Positions 35,056 to 46,202 of a stretch of DNA of 64,000 nucleotides are shown here, piece by piece. This DNA is from Pachyseris speciosa (taxonomy: Eukaryota > Cnidaria > Anthozoa > Scleractinia > Pachyseridae). Both the position numbers and the translations under genes were made by a program. The notes beneath the pieces are model-generated. The model saw only the letters and a list, made by a program, of their open reading frames with translations, was not told the origin of the DNA and searched no databases. Position 1 is the first letter of the stretch; each line of letters opens with the position of its first letter. Where the stretch lies: positions 1,027,501 through 1,091,500 of the forward strand of contig JAEMWC010000082.1 of assembly GCA_016490735.1 (NCBI GenBank). Direction: 5' to 3'.

Positions 35056-35456
35056 AAAGGGAACCTCTACCCTTACAACAAATTGACACCAAATTGTTGG
35101 AAATAATTACTTGTTTAGTTTATAATGTGGGAATAGTATTTAAAGTGCACAAAAATTTGGGTATCATTGACGCCTTTTTTCACTTTTAAATTTTCCGGGC
35201 GCCGCCATTTTTTATTTCGTGACGTCATTTGGTTGCAGTTATTGTCAGGAAGCAAATGAAGCAGAAAATCCTTTGTGTTAAACGTTAGGGCAACCGAAAC
35301 ACGTCATTGAAATCCAAAATGGCCGTGTTCGGGAAATCTAAAGCGAAAATAGGCGATGATGAATATAGATTTTTTTGTACACAAAATTAAATTTGGAATC
35401 TAGTAATTATTTCCAACAATTTAGCGTCAATTGTTTTAATAGTGGAGGTTCCCTTT
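35056..35456. repeat. MITE, 401 bp, with ~50-bp terminal inverted repeats
   Basis: It starts AAAGGGAACCTCTACCC and ends GGTGGAGGTTCCCTTT-like sequence (GTGGAGGTTCCCTTT). The inner arms TTGTTGGAAATAATTAC and GTAATTATTTCCAACAA match. It lies just downstream of gene C's stop and contains TTTATT at 35211-35216 (AATAAA for the minus strand). Confidence 0.75.
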
Positions 35457-35567
35457 CAAGACGGCAAAGTGTAATTTGCCATCAATTAACGAGTAATGCC
35501 ACTCTTAGGGAACCATACAATGTGGCTTCAGTAGAGATTTACAATATCTTCTAACTTTCTCGAACGT

Positions 35568-38500
35568 TCATTCTTTCAGTTTATGCAAGTCATTCACACT
35601 CAATCGAAATTCGCGATTGTCATCCGCTGGTGTTAAGGTGATTATCACAGGAAATTTTTTCCTTTGAATAGCAGAGCTCCTAAAGTGCTGGTGATCCTCG
35701 TTAGCTGTGTTGAGCCTTCTGTTGGAAGACACAATTCTACTCCAGCTGTTTACAGAAGAGCTATTATTATCTTTCGGTTTATCTTTCTTGGGTGAAATCT
35801 CACCGCTCTGATCGTGAGGAACATCGGCAACAGACTGTTCATAGTCTTGTAACTCAGAGCCTTCGATCCTGTTTTCACTATGAGTTTTACTATGTCTCTC
35901 ACTTGCAGTTAATTGATTATCGCCGCTGTCTAACCTTGTTCCAGATTTTTCCTGCAGTTCGCATATCTGCTCTGGAAACACCCTGTTTTGTGACACAGGA
36001 ACAGGTTCCACGTGGCTATCGATAATCGCTTGTGGTGGGTCAATTCCATGCTCACAAACGTCTGCTCCGAGAATCTCTTCCTCCAATGGCATTCTCAACC
36101 CAACACATTTGTCAATGACGTACAGCTGAATGAAAACAGTCACGAGCGTCCAAACTGTTATGGAAACGCAAGCCAACAGCTGCACTCCTAATATTCTGAC
36201 GTGACCGCCTTTAAAAGCACCATATGTTTTGGAAAATGGCACCTTGAGGCTGTCTTTCTCAACAAACAGTCCGACGGCTATCATCCCCAAATGGAACCAC
36301 CGGCGTGAGTGGAAATGGCACCCACAGGATCATCGATGCGGATCTTGTTGAGGAGTTGCCAGCCAAAAATGGCAATTGCTGAACCAATGAACCCGATTGC
36401 GAGACTCTCCCCAGGCCGCACAACGCCACAAATTGCCGTAATGCTCACCAGACTTCCAAGCACCCCTGCCATGAAGAAGGGAATGTCCAACCTGGGAAAG
36501 GTAAAGTAGGTTTATCAATGAAAACTTGGTCAGACCCCTCCCCTCCCCCTCCCCCAACAGCCACCGTAGTTCCCCCGCAAACTATTACCCCATTCACCTT
36601 TCAAAACAAACAAACAACAAAGCACAACACAAAAAGGACAAACAACAACAACAACAACAAGAAATGGATGTCATTTGATTCGCTATGACCAGCCCTGTAA
36701 ACTGGCACTTTCCTGACCAATCTTCCAATCTTTGATTGATCGTCATCTCGGGTACTAACGTGTGGTTTAAATTAACAATACAAGTACTTGACGTTCTCGA
36801 TGTCTGGTCGTCTTTTTTGGCTTGTGTGCTCATCAGTCATTTATCATCATCGTCGTCATCGTCATCATCTTCATTTCATTTGAAGCCTATATTTACGATA
36901 AATTAGGGCAGATATGCTACCTATCTATGTACATGTGGGAGCCAATCTTTACCTGTTGTATTTAATATACGTGTAAAATGTCGCAAATACCCCTCCACCA
37001 CAAGACGCGTTTATCGTGCACACCGCTGACCTAGAAGCAAGCTTCCACTTTCCACCGCTGACACCAAAAGTGCTGCCGCAGTTGAAACCGAGCCATCCCC
37101 ACCACAGCATGAACATGCCTGCAGGTGAAAAAGATAGAAACTCGCAACATGGAAAAAAAATCCTTTGCTATCTGCAGTAAAATCCAGCACAGAAAAACAA
37201 AAGAATTTCATTAGGTGCGTAGATACAGCAAGTACTGCTAATTTGCTCTGCACAATCTGAAGAGAAAGAACGCTTTATTTACCATTATTGGAACCCATGT
37301 GAACCCAACCCTATCTATAACTAGAGGAGGGAGGAGAAAGGGTGGGGGGGGTGGGGTGGGGGGGGAATCCTTCCCCTTCATTCTTTCTCGACTGCCCAGC
37401 AGCGTATCCAGAGTAAGAAAGCTACAAAGATTACACTTGGAGAGAAAATTACTCCCCAATAAAATTCCCTTCCCTTGTAGTTCGTAATAACTCGTCAAAT
37501 GACATTGAGAATAACATCGTCAGACGCAAATGGCGGCTCTCAGTTGCCCCAACTTCAGTACTGAGAAACGCACTAAAATGCATTATGTAAACGCATAAAA
37601 TTAACCTCAAGAAATTTTTTGTGTTGTCATATTAAGCTATAAGATTTCAGTTTTCTTTAACCCTTTGACTCCCAAAGACGCCAATTGGCGTATAATATAC
37701 CGCTTTTGCTTTTATGATTTATTTCTTGTTTAAATTTTGTCACAAAGACATAATAATGTGCAAATAGCACTAAATGGTGCTTTTTTCAATTATCAAATCC
37801 AAAAAACCGACAACAATACCCGAATTGCGCTGCATAGCACAGTTTTTTGTTTGGCAGCAAGCCCAAAATGCCAGTCTTATGACCAAAGAACACAACACCA
37901 AAAATTACACATTTTCGTGGTCAACTTTTTAATAAAAAACATTGCCCAAAAATCAAAATTCTACATTTACAGCAACCCTTAAAGCCAGCCCTTGGCATCT
38001 GGAAGGAAATTTTCCTCTCACTTTTTCCGCAAGCCACGCTTTAGCCATTTTATTGGAGCCAATCTCGCGTATCTCAAGTTGTCTTGTTCACGCCCCAAAA
38101 GAATTCTGGGAACGTCAACTATTCCAGGAACATAGAACCCTTCCATTTCCTATTTCCAAGTCGGGCCACCCAGTACTACCAGGAAAATATGGCGTCGATT
38201 GAACTTTTTACCAGTCAAAACTAGCCCAAATTGCCTTGGTAGGCCCTGGAATCCTTCCACAAAGTTAGCAGAGAGACAGCTTCGGCCATCCACCGCCATA
38301 TTGGCTACGAAGCAGATTTAGCGTCTCATTCAGCAGGAAACCGTCTCTCACCTCTGGCTTCTTTCAAAGGCTTGCCTTAACCCACATTCCAGCTTAAGGA
38401 TGCCAGCCTGGGGGCCTTTGTGGAGGAAAATGGCTCGAAAAAACCTCATAAAGCAGTAAATTTACCACAATCAAGCTTGTTGACTCGGTAAACGAACAAC

Positions 38501-41500
38501 AGCCGCTAATGTGCGTGACGTCACACCTTTAGAGTGAGCCCACAGTGAAACAAGCCCGCTGTTATTTCCATCGCAACTCCTTAAATGGAGAAGATTAGTC
38601 CTCCAGACTAATTATCACTAAAAATTTACTAAAAAAAAATGCAATAAATTGGTAGTCAAAGGGTTAACTTCACTTTTAATAAGTTTTGATTGCGCTTGCT
38701 CACATGTTTAAGGCGTTACAACAGTTTCGTATTCATCCCTGTCATCTCTCTATAGAACAAGTCAATGGACAAACACAAAGATCTTTAACCATCAATGTTT
38801 ACGATTAAATACCAACATGCATACACTAACATCGTAATATTCGAAAACGTTGTAGGTTAAAGTGCTTTCAAATTTTGAAGGATAGCATATCATCCCCGAT
38901 TTCGTAGCACACTGCATCAATTAGGCTCTGTTAAAATATAAGTAACTGAAAACACATTCAAACTGACAGAAAGATAAATAAGACTAGACGTACCAAGAAG
39001 AACATTAGTAGGACTTCCCACGTTTTGTCTCCAGGGTGCTCCGCCGGAGGCACTTTTGAATCTTCCCACTCGTGGCCTTAGCATCATGGTGGCAACAAGC
39101 CCAGCTATCCCTCCTACAAGATGCACTTGACTGGCCCCTCCCATGTCGATCACATCCATTTCTTTGAGCCACCCCTTTTCACCCCAAACCCAGTGGGCGG
39201 GGAAGCAATAGGTCAGGGTGTTCGTGAATGCGAAGATCATATACGCTTTTAAGTTCATTCTCTCAGCTACTGCTCCGGACACTATAGTTGTTGCAGTAGT
39301 GGCAAACGAAGCTTGGAAGCAGTACAGTGCGAACACTTCCCCCATTCGGGTTTCTTCTGCGTCTGTAAAAAAGTGGCCGAAGCCAGAAAACGCGTTCACA
39401 CCGGGATCATTTCCAAAAGTGAAGGCGAATCCAAACATCCAGAAACCTAAGCCGCCAAATATCACATCGACAGCGTTCTTGACCATAATGTTGGCTTCGT
39501 TCTTCCTTGAGACCATACCTAAACATGGAAATTTGAGCGGCTTAATTACCTCATTAAACAAAAAGAGGACACGTGGCTACTGGTAATGAAAAAACACAAG
39601 GAGAAGGAAAACTGAATGGGAAAAATGTGAATTACAGTAAAAATTTTCATCACAGAAAAGGAAAATGCAGATTCTACAGTGTAAAACGTTTGGCCTACGT
39701 TTGGTCAGCGGTTTCTCCAGACTCATCTTAATCAATATTCGTAAATGCCATACTTATCGTAAAAACTTGGCTATTTTACTTGAAGTTTCTTGCTCAAATG
39801 ATATTCTAAGAATTATTGACTGTAAAAGATAGATATTTGGCTTGGAGCTCACATTTCAGTGGGGAAAATCGAGAAGTCGGATAAACGTCGAGGCAATTCC
39901 GAATGTTTTCGCTCTCAATTCAGAAGATCCCCCGATAGAAAACTAGTTACGGGCTATCTTATGCAGCTGATGACATAGTGTATATCAAATTTACAATTCT
40001 TGGACTTATTCGAACGGAAACAAACAATTTCAGGCATTAAACGCAGATACAATAAGAAACGAGTTCCGTTGTATTATTTTTAGCAGTGAGCAAAATTTCG
40101 GAAAATATAAGTTGTATTTCCTTAGAGAATATGCAATTTCTAATTCAGTTGTAGTTTAATATCAAGAAAATCATCTATTTGTTCGAATTGATATTCCGAG
40201 TATTGAATGTCTTGAATGAATGCATGGTATTTTGCAGCAAGTTGCTAGGTAACCTAGTCTCTCAATGAAACTGATTCTGGCAGTTTTGCTGTGTTCTCCT
40301 GCTGTTTCCGATTGTTATATTTTCACTAAGCGGTAGATAAGTCTTTGGTTGAGCACAGATAGTCAATGCATCTGATCGTTGGCCGAATCCATCTAAACAG
40401 TAACATTCTATATGTTTTACTTGTAACATACCCGTTGTCTCCTTGTCAAAGTTCTCTTCGCGCTTTTCAGACGTTCGCACTTTCTTCCAGAAGGTCATGT
40501 GGTTTTTTTTGTACATGGTATTATATTTTTACTGTTGTTAGGGTAAACATCATTATGGTCAAAGCATTCCTAAAACGAATAAATAATTTTTTGCTTTTCA
40601 TAAAACGAAAAAAGCGCCAAGAATAGTATGGTCCTTCCTTTATGAAATGAAATAAATTGTCCCTATATTAGCTGGTTCTTTTAAGAAGATAATTTACACG
40701 GAATTTCAGTGAATGACAGTAAATAACAGGTAAGAGTCTCTTTCCCATAGCGTAGGTTGTTTTTGAAGAACACCTCACACAGTGGAGAAAAAGCCATTAG
40801 TGTGTGCTGTTGGCTGGCAACATTGATCTTATTCGTTGGCTTCTTGCATGGGTCTGTACATTGCAAAATCTTGAATTGTCTACTTAATTAACAGAATACC
40901 AGTCAATGACAGAAATGACAGGTGTAAGTCTGTTTCATTAAGCAATATACCACACGTTTCTATGGTTTATAGGCTGATAAACCACGCGGGATGTTGGAAC
41001 TAGAACACTCGAAGAATTCGTAAATTACGAGCCGCAGACGAGTGATTTACGAATTCTTCGACTAGTGTTCTTCCAACATCCCAAGTGGTTTATTAGCCTA
41101 TGAACCATAGAAACTTGTGGTATATTGCCTTTATATAATAATCCAGCAGACGTACGAAAATTCCATGAGTTTACTGGAACAATAAACCATTGCTGATTGA
41201 CCAATCAGAGCGCGCGCATTGATTCGGTTATTTTATAACATTGAATAAACCACGGCGGCAGTAAAGTTATTCACTAAAGATGTATTCAAACCGGAATAGT
41301 TGCGCTTTTCTAATTGAACGCGGAATGACTCAAAAGCCCTGTTGAAAATGACAATATTTTACCTGTACGTGTTTCCCAGGATTTTATAATTCTTGCTTAA
41401 CTTTATTCAGTCATTTGCTCAAAGTGGTCATAATCTTTATATGATGACCTCGGAGCTTTCTTGTTATTTTCTTTTTCAATCGTGTTTATATTTCGGTTCC

Positions 41501-42225
41501 ACTTCATTTACAATTCTTAGAAGACATAAAAGCGTTTTACCATTTCATGAGTCTAGACTCGTGCACCGAAAAGGGAACGACGAGTACACACCAATCGGTT
41601 TTTGGCTTCCATTATATTATTCAAGCTACAAAAGCACTCTTATAAGGTACTCTATATTATATAATAACCGAATCAATGCGCGCGCTCTGATTGGTCAATC
41701 AGCTATGGTTTATTATTCCAGTAAACTCATGGAAATTTCGCCCGTCTTCTGGATTATTATATAAAAGCAATATACCACAATTTTCTATGGTTCATAGGCA
41801 TGACAAACCACTAGGGATGTTGGAAGAACACGCGAAGAATCCGTAAATCACTCGTCGGTGGCTCGCGATTTACGAATTCTTCGAGTGTTTTTTCCAACAT
41901 CCCAGGTGGTTTATCAGCCTATAAACCATAGAAAGTTGTGGTATATTGCTTTTATATAATAATCCAGAAGACGGGCGAAATTTCCATGAGTTTACTGTTG
42001 CTTAATTCGAAATTCGAAATAAATGTGGCCAGAATTAAGCTTACCGGATTCTACAAGTCCAAACCCTGAAATCATGGTGAAGATTATAAAAGCACTGGTT
42101 AAAATCCACACGGCATCCCCTGGTCCGTCCATACTCCCTCTACCGCTTGGGTTGGTTGTTTCTTCAACGCTCATGGTTTTCGACAGCGTTTCCGTTAAAA
42201 CTGAAGTGTTGGTTGGCGATGACAT
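35568..42225 (-). CDS. ammonium transporter (Amt family), gene C, four exons, with a one-base frameshift
   Basis: Exons 42225-42045, 39518-38994, 37118-36953 and 36491-35568, all GT/AG. The start MSSPTNTS was chosen by alignment to gene A (an upstream in-frame ATG at 42321 exists). The first helix WILTSAFIIFTMISGFGLVE, VIDMGGASQVHLVGG with the first pore His, FMLWWGWLGFNCGSTFG, and ISTHAGGS with the second pore His are all present. At about 36284-36288 the sequence TTTGGGGATGATAG lacks one A against its paralogues (GGA-ATG). The reading frame therefore stops right after SIWG and resumes as MIAVGLFVEKD. Downstream, the tail frame is open for about 230 codons, so the break is either a very recent mutation or a sequencing error. 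It is closest to gene A, convergent with B, and divergent from D. Confidence 0.9.
36492..36952 (-). other. intron 3 of gene C
   Basis: Includes C-rich runs near 36540 and a (CATCGT)-like tract at 36843-36870. No nested gene. Confidence 0.5.
37661..38663. mobile_element. piggyBac-like MITE (1.0 kb) in intron 2 of gene C
   Basis: It starts CCCTTTGACTCCCAA and ends TTGGTAGTCAAAGGG, inverted with one mismatch, and is flanked by TTAA on both sides (37657-37660, 38664-38667). TTAA targets and CCC ends are typical of piggyBac elements. There is no transposase frame inside. Confidence 0.75.
40940..41997. mobile_element. ~1-kb foldback element in intron 1 of gene C
   Basis: Two palindromic blocks (40941-41128 and 41766-41950) are each built from GCAATATACCACA, GGTTTATAGGC, GGGATGTTGGAA and GAATTCGTAAAT with their inverses. 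The inner segments 41130-41250 and 41640-41765 are inverted copies of each other (GCGCGCGCTCTGATTGGTCA). The right end lies only about 50 bp from exon 1. Confidence 0.75.
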
Positions 42226-43667
42226 GATTCTGATAGCCCAAGAGTTGCAGCAAAATATTTTCCGGGCGATCGCAAGTAGCTGTTGTGATGTTAACTTCCC
42301 GTGAGTCCGTGGGGAAGTCACGGTAGGCCTTTTTTAAAAAGTGGAAATGCAAATGTGTAATGTCAATAAGGAAGTTGCTATATTGAAATTAAATACCGTG
42401 TGATGTTAGCTTCGCTCGTGTTAACAGCTACCGAGGTATGATAAATTATCGCAGGGAAATCTCGATAAGACATTGAGAGGCAAAACATAACTCTTTAAGC
42501 TTGCAATGAAAAATTCATTAAGCAGAATGAAGAAGCCCCGAAATTAATCTAAAATTTGCGAGGTCATTAAGTTTTAATTAAAAAGTACCATTTGTAAACA
42601 CTGTGGATAAGTTAAGCAGTCAGCCCACGGAGTCGGCCTCAATAGTAGACTGAAATGGTCTATATATCACGGGCATCACGTTACTGGAAGATCGTCAAAA
42701 ATAGTAAAAGTCTTGGCATTGTAACGGTTGAAATTAAATTTATCTGGCATTCTCTGCAGCGGTCTATCTCAAAAGGGTGTTTAAGGCTCAACCAAAATTA
42801 AAGATTTAAAATTATTAACGTTTACCACAAAGGGCTGGAAAATCTGGCAGTTAAAGTGGCAACGATTTTCAAAGCGGTGAAATATGCGACAGAAAATCTT
42901 CGATACGTTTTCAGCCAGGATTTAACATAATGCTTCACATTCATAAGCCAGCGCACTTCTCAGTGGGTAAACTACCGTCTTTTTCGCAGCTTCCGGCAGT
43001 CGATAAATAAAGGAATAACAATTTGTCTACCTTACTTCTAACTTGCCGCTGGTTGCTCTTGCACTGCCTGTTACTGAGTTTCGTCAAACGGTTATTTTTT
43101 TCAGTGCGAAAGAAACGATGTTCAGTCGATTAAGTTGAACAACTTTGAAAGCAAATACATTGTAGCGTGTGACAATTGTCTCCAATACACACTCTCCAAT
43201 TTCAATGCAAAATTGGCAAAGTTTACCTGAATTATTTATTGGCTGCGGTGAAATGATTAAGTCTATGGACTTTGACCAATGGCGGAGATGTGTAGTGCTT
43301 AATAATAAAAGAAAACATCGGACGTATGAGAAGATTTGGTCGAAAATTACAGTGAGTGACACGGAATACTAATATATCGGGAAAAATGGAAGGGAAAACA
43401 AGAAGAAATAATTCTGTATCTGAAAAGATAGAAAAAAAACATCGAAGTCCATATCAGGCTTTGTATATTTTAGTGTTATAACTTAAACCGCTTAATCCAT
43501 ACTTTTTTGACATGCTAATCAAATTTCCTGTCAAAACATAAAACCACACCAATAATAGCTTGCGAATCAAGGTATGGAAAGGCTTCAGTCTGACAGGCAG
43601 GCAGTGTTTAGTAATCAACCGAACTCATTCCATGCATTGACTGAATATAATCAATATGTGCCTAACA
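42226..43667. promoter_or_regulatory. 5' flank of gene C, divergent from gene D
   Basis: First part of the 4-kb region between start codons of C and D. No recognised element and no promoter motif that I can support. Confidence 0.35.
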
Positions 43668-43790
43668 AAATCGAATGCTCGATTGAATTCTATTCGGTAT
43701 TTTGTTTTTTTGCGTGTGTTCGAGTTCAACCGAGTTCGGTTGAAAATTCATACGTTTGGGTTCCACTGAATCAGTTCCGAGCTTAACTTC
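43668..43790. repeat. TTCGATTG-family palindromic repeat, short copy
   Basis: ATCGAATGCTCGATTGAATTC, here cut to TCGAATGCTCGATTG, followed by a GTGTGTTCGAG centre and AACCGAGTTCGGTTG: the same design as 3061-3830 but more diverged. Confidence 0.5.
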
Positions 43791-43880
43791 GTCTTGAGTC
43801 GGCTCACACCGGTTTCAAGTACTTTACAACTCTTGCACTTTGATGGGTCATCACTACTCATCTTTATACGTTGTTACCGC

Positions 43881-43968
43881 AGACCGGTTAGCTTAGTGGT
43901 AAAGCACCGGACTACCATGCGGGAGGTCGCGGGTTCTAATCCCGGCCGGACCAACACTCAGGGTCTTT

Positions 43969-44001
<33 letters not shown>

Positions 44002-44603
44002 GACATCTGCAAACGGTTAGACTTTCTAGACTTTCTTCTTTCTAATCGTAGGCCCCGTCTCACAGTACTTTCACTTAGTCTGATTCTGTGGGACGTAAAA
44101 GAACCACTAGGGACGTAACAAAACTCTGGCTGTGACCACCCCTAGTGTCTGTTCTAGATATCTACATTACGGGGGCTTTCTATGCAATATTCAAATGCTT
44201 TCTATGCAATATTCAAATGCGCATTACAACACTGGCCGGAGGACTTTGCCAGACTACTTATAACGCAGTTCACAATTACTGAAGTTGAGTTATGAGTGCC
44301 CCGTAATGTCAATATCAAATTAAGACAGACACTAGGGGTGGTCACTGCCAGAGTTTTGTTACGTCCCTAGTGGTTCTTTTACGTCCCACAGAATCAGAGA
44401 ATTATGAAGAGTTGTGAGACGGGGCCTACGGTTTATCGTCCTTATCCGAGAAGACTAGAAAGTCTAACCGTTTGTAGATGTCATTACAAAGGCAGCACTT
44501 TCTCCTCAATTATTTAAAGACCCTGAGTGTTGGTCCGACCGGGCTTTGAACCCGCGACCTCCCGCACGGTAGTCCGGTGCTCTACCACTGAGGTAACTGG
44601 TTC
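43881..44603. mobile_element. inverted pair of tRNA-derived SINEs between genes C and D
   Basis: A plus-strand head at 43881-43953 (AGACCGGTTAGCTTAGTGG, GGGTTCTAATCCC) and a minus-strand head at 44603-44530 face outward. The bodies (AGACTTTCTAGTCTTCTC region; GGGACGTAAAAGAACCACTAG) run toward each other and are complementary over about 300 bp. Confidence 0.8.
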
Positions 44604-45085
44604 ACTAATGACTAGACTTTTCGTTGATACGACGAAGCCTGATTTGGAGCTAGAATTCCTAGCCATAGGTTGCTGGATTTGGAAATATCTAAGCGTCACT
44701 CAGAGGAAGGAAACAAATAAAAGATGCCTCAGTGTGTTCATGTTCATTAAATCACGTATCAATAAAGCAAAGTAGGCCCGCCCCCTTATGAAGTGAGAAA
44801 AGAAAAGCTCAAACCTTGTTTTTTTTCCCTTAGGAACAAGAGAAACATTATACGACCACAATAAATCATCACATCTCAGGATTCAAAGAGTTCACGTTTC
44901 TTCTTTAAAAGTATAACAGAATCGCCTAGCTTTCCCTTTTCTTTTGTCAGGGAGATGGGGGGGAGGGGAGGGGATCGAGGCCTCTTAATTCTAAAAACCA
45001 CTATTGATTAAAAAACGACCAAGGCCTACACGGCCAGCACAAAAGCACTGCAATGGTGAAAAAACGTAACCGTTGCAGTAGGGTA
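44604..45085. other. spacer without recognised gene
   Basis: G-rich run at 44957-44977; no gene seen. Confidence 0.35.
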
Positions 45086-45240
45086 TAGTGGAACCTCGAT
45101 TTAACGGAGTTCTACATAAAGAAGTCCTCTCCGTTCCGTTCAAACTGTGTGAAAAAGGACTTCGATATAACGAACCCTCGATATAACAAACCAAGTATTT
45201 CCCTAGACCGTTGGCACTTCGTTAAATCGATGTTCCACTG
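45086..45240. repeat. pogo/Tigger-like MITE
   Basis: TAGTGGAACCTCGATTTAACG at the left and its near inverse CGTTAAATCGATGTTCCACTG at the right end, shown here as GTGGAACCTCGATTTAACG and CGTTAAATCGATGTTCCAC, with internal ATATAACGAA words. These termini are typical of small pogo-type elements. Confidence 0.65.
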
Positions 45241-46202
45241 CAATCCTAAGTTGGAACGCGTTACTGTTAAAATTTCGAGCCACCGAAACTATCGAATATC
45301 GCGATCTTTGGTGCTGTTTGTTTTGACATAAAAGATTTCATTAAAGTCCATCAAAGTCATCCCCTCCCCCTCCCCCACTCGTCCTCACCCTAACAGAACA
45401 AACTAAATGGGGAGAGGGGGGGGGGGGGGGGATAACTAAGACAAATGTTTGGGGTGAAAAAACAAACAAGGTTTGAAAACGTGATTACTTCAGTTAACAC
45501 AAACAAAAATCCCATACGATATTTTTTAGTCTTTCTTCTCACGATATAGTCGCCTTCATCAGGTGCTGATACATACATACATACATACTTTATTCGTCCC
45601 AAAAGGGGTCAATATAAAATGCTTTCTTTGCCTTCGGACGTATTTATTGATCAGCGTTGGAAACAGACGATATTTTCAAAGACACACAGATATCTGTGGA
45701 AATACAGGTATTAGAACCCTGGAGTGACATCATTGTGACTATGAAATGAGTGAAGCGACTCGTTTTTAAGCTTACTCAATCAACTTCTTCGTTAAATTAT
45801 TCCTTTTTCATAGTACTTTCTGCAATTATCATACCTTTTCATTAATTCAATCCTCTATCACACTATTTTCTCGGCAATTGTTAGAACCATATACTTAAAT
45901 GTTTCAGGTGACCTTCATCAGCAGACGTTGTACTTACAAGATCTTTAACTGAGTACAAACTAACATTTTATTATGAAGGTAAAAGGTTGGTTAATTAAAC
46001 AATTCATTTGTTTATGGTCTCCTGCGGCAAGAAACTGAATGAATAACGTAATGACTTAGGATATTCCCTCCTATCAGAGTGGACGCTGTTCAAGATAATA
46101 ACTCCAGTACTCATTATAAGGGGAGGAAATCAATTCCCGTATTGAAAGTAATGTTTCAGCCACGAACTAAAATATAGATTGACAGACCGAGCAAACAAAA
46201 AT
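45241..46202. promoter_or_regulatory. 5' flank of gene D
   Basis: Holds a G run at 45415-45431 and a (CATA)n tract at 45572-45590. The promoter of D must lie here or further upstream, but I cannot point to a motif. Confidence 0.35.

Noticed and set aside
36281..36490. Separate small gene starting MDIPFFMAG
   Set aside because: It is the start of exon 4 of transporter C; the apparent start is a TTG just inside the splice acceptor and the end is the frameshift.
45541..45570. CTGATGAAGG on the minus strand as a third hammerhead family (also 45905-45925 and 4905-4930)
   Set aside because: The second core box or stem I pairing is missing in each; the short match alone is not enough.
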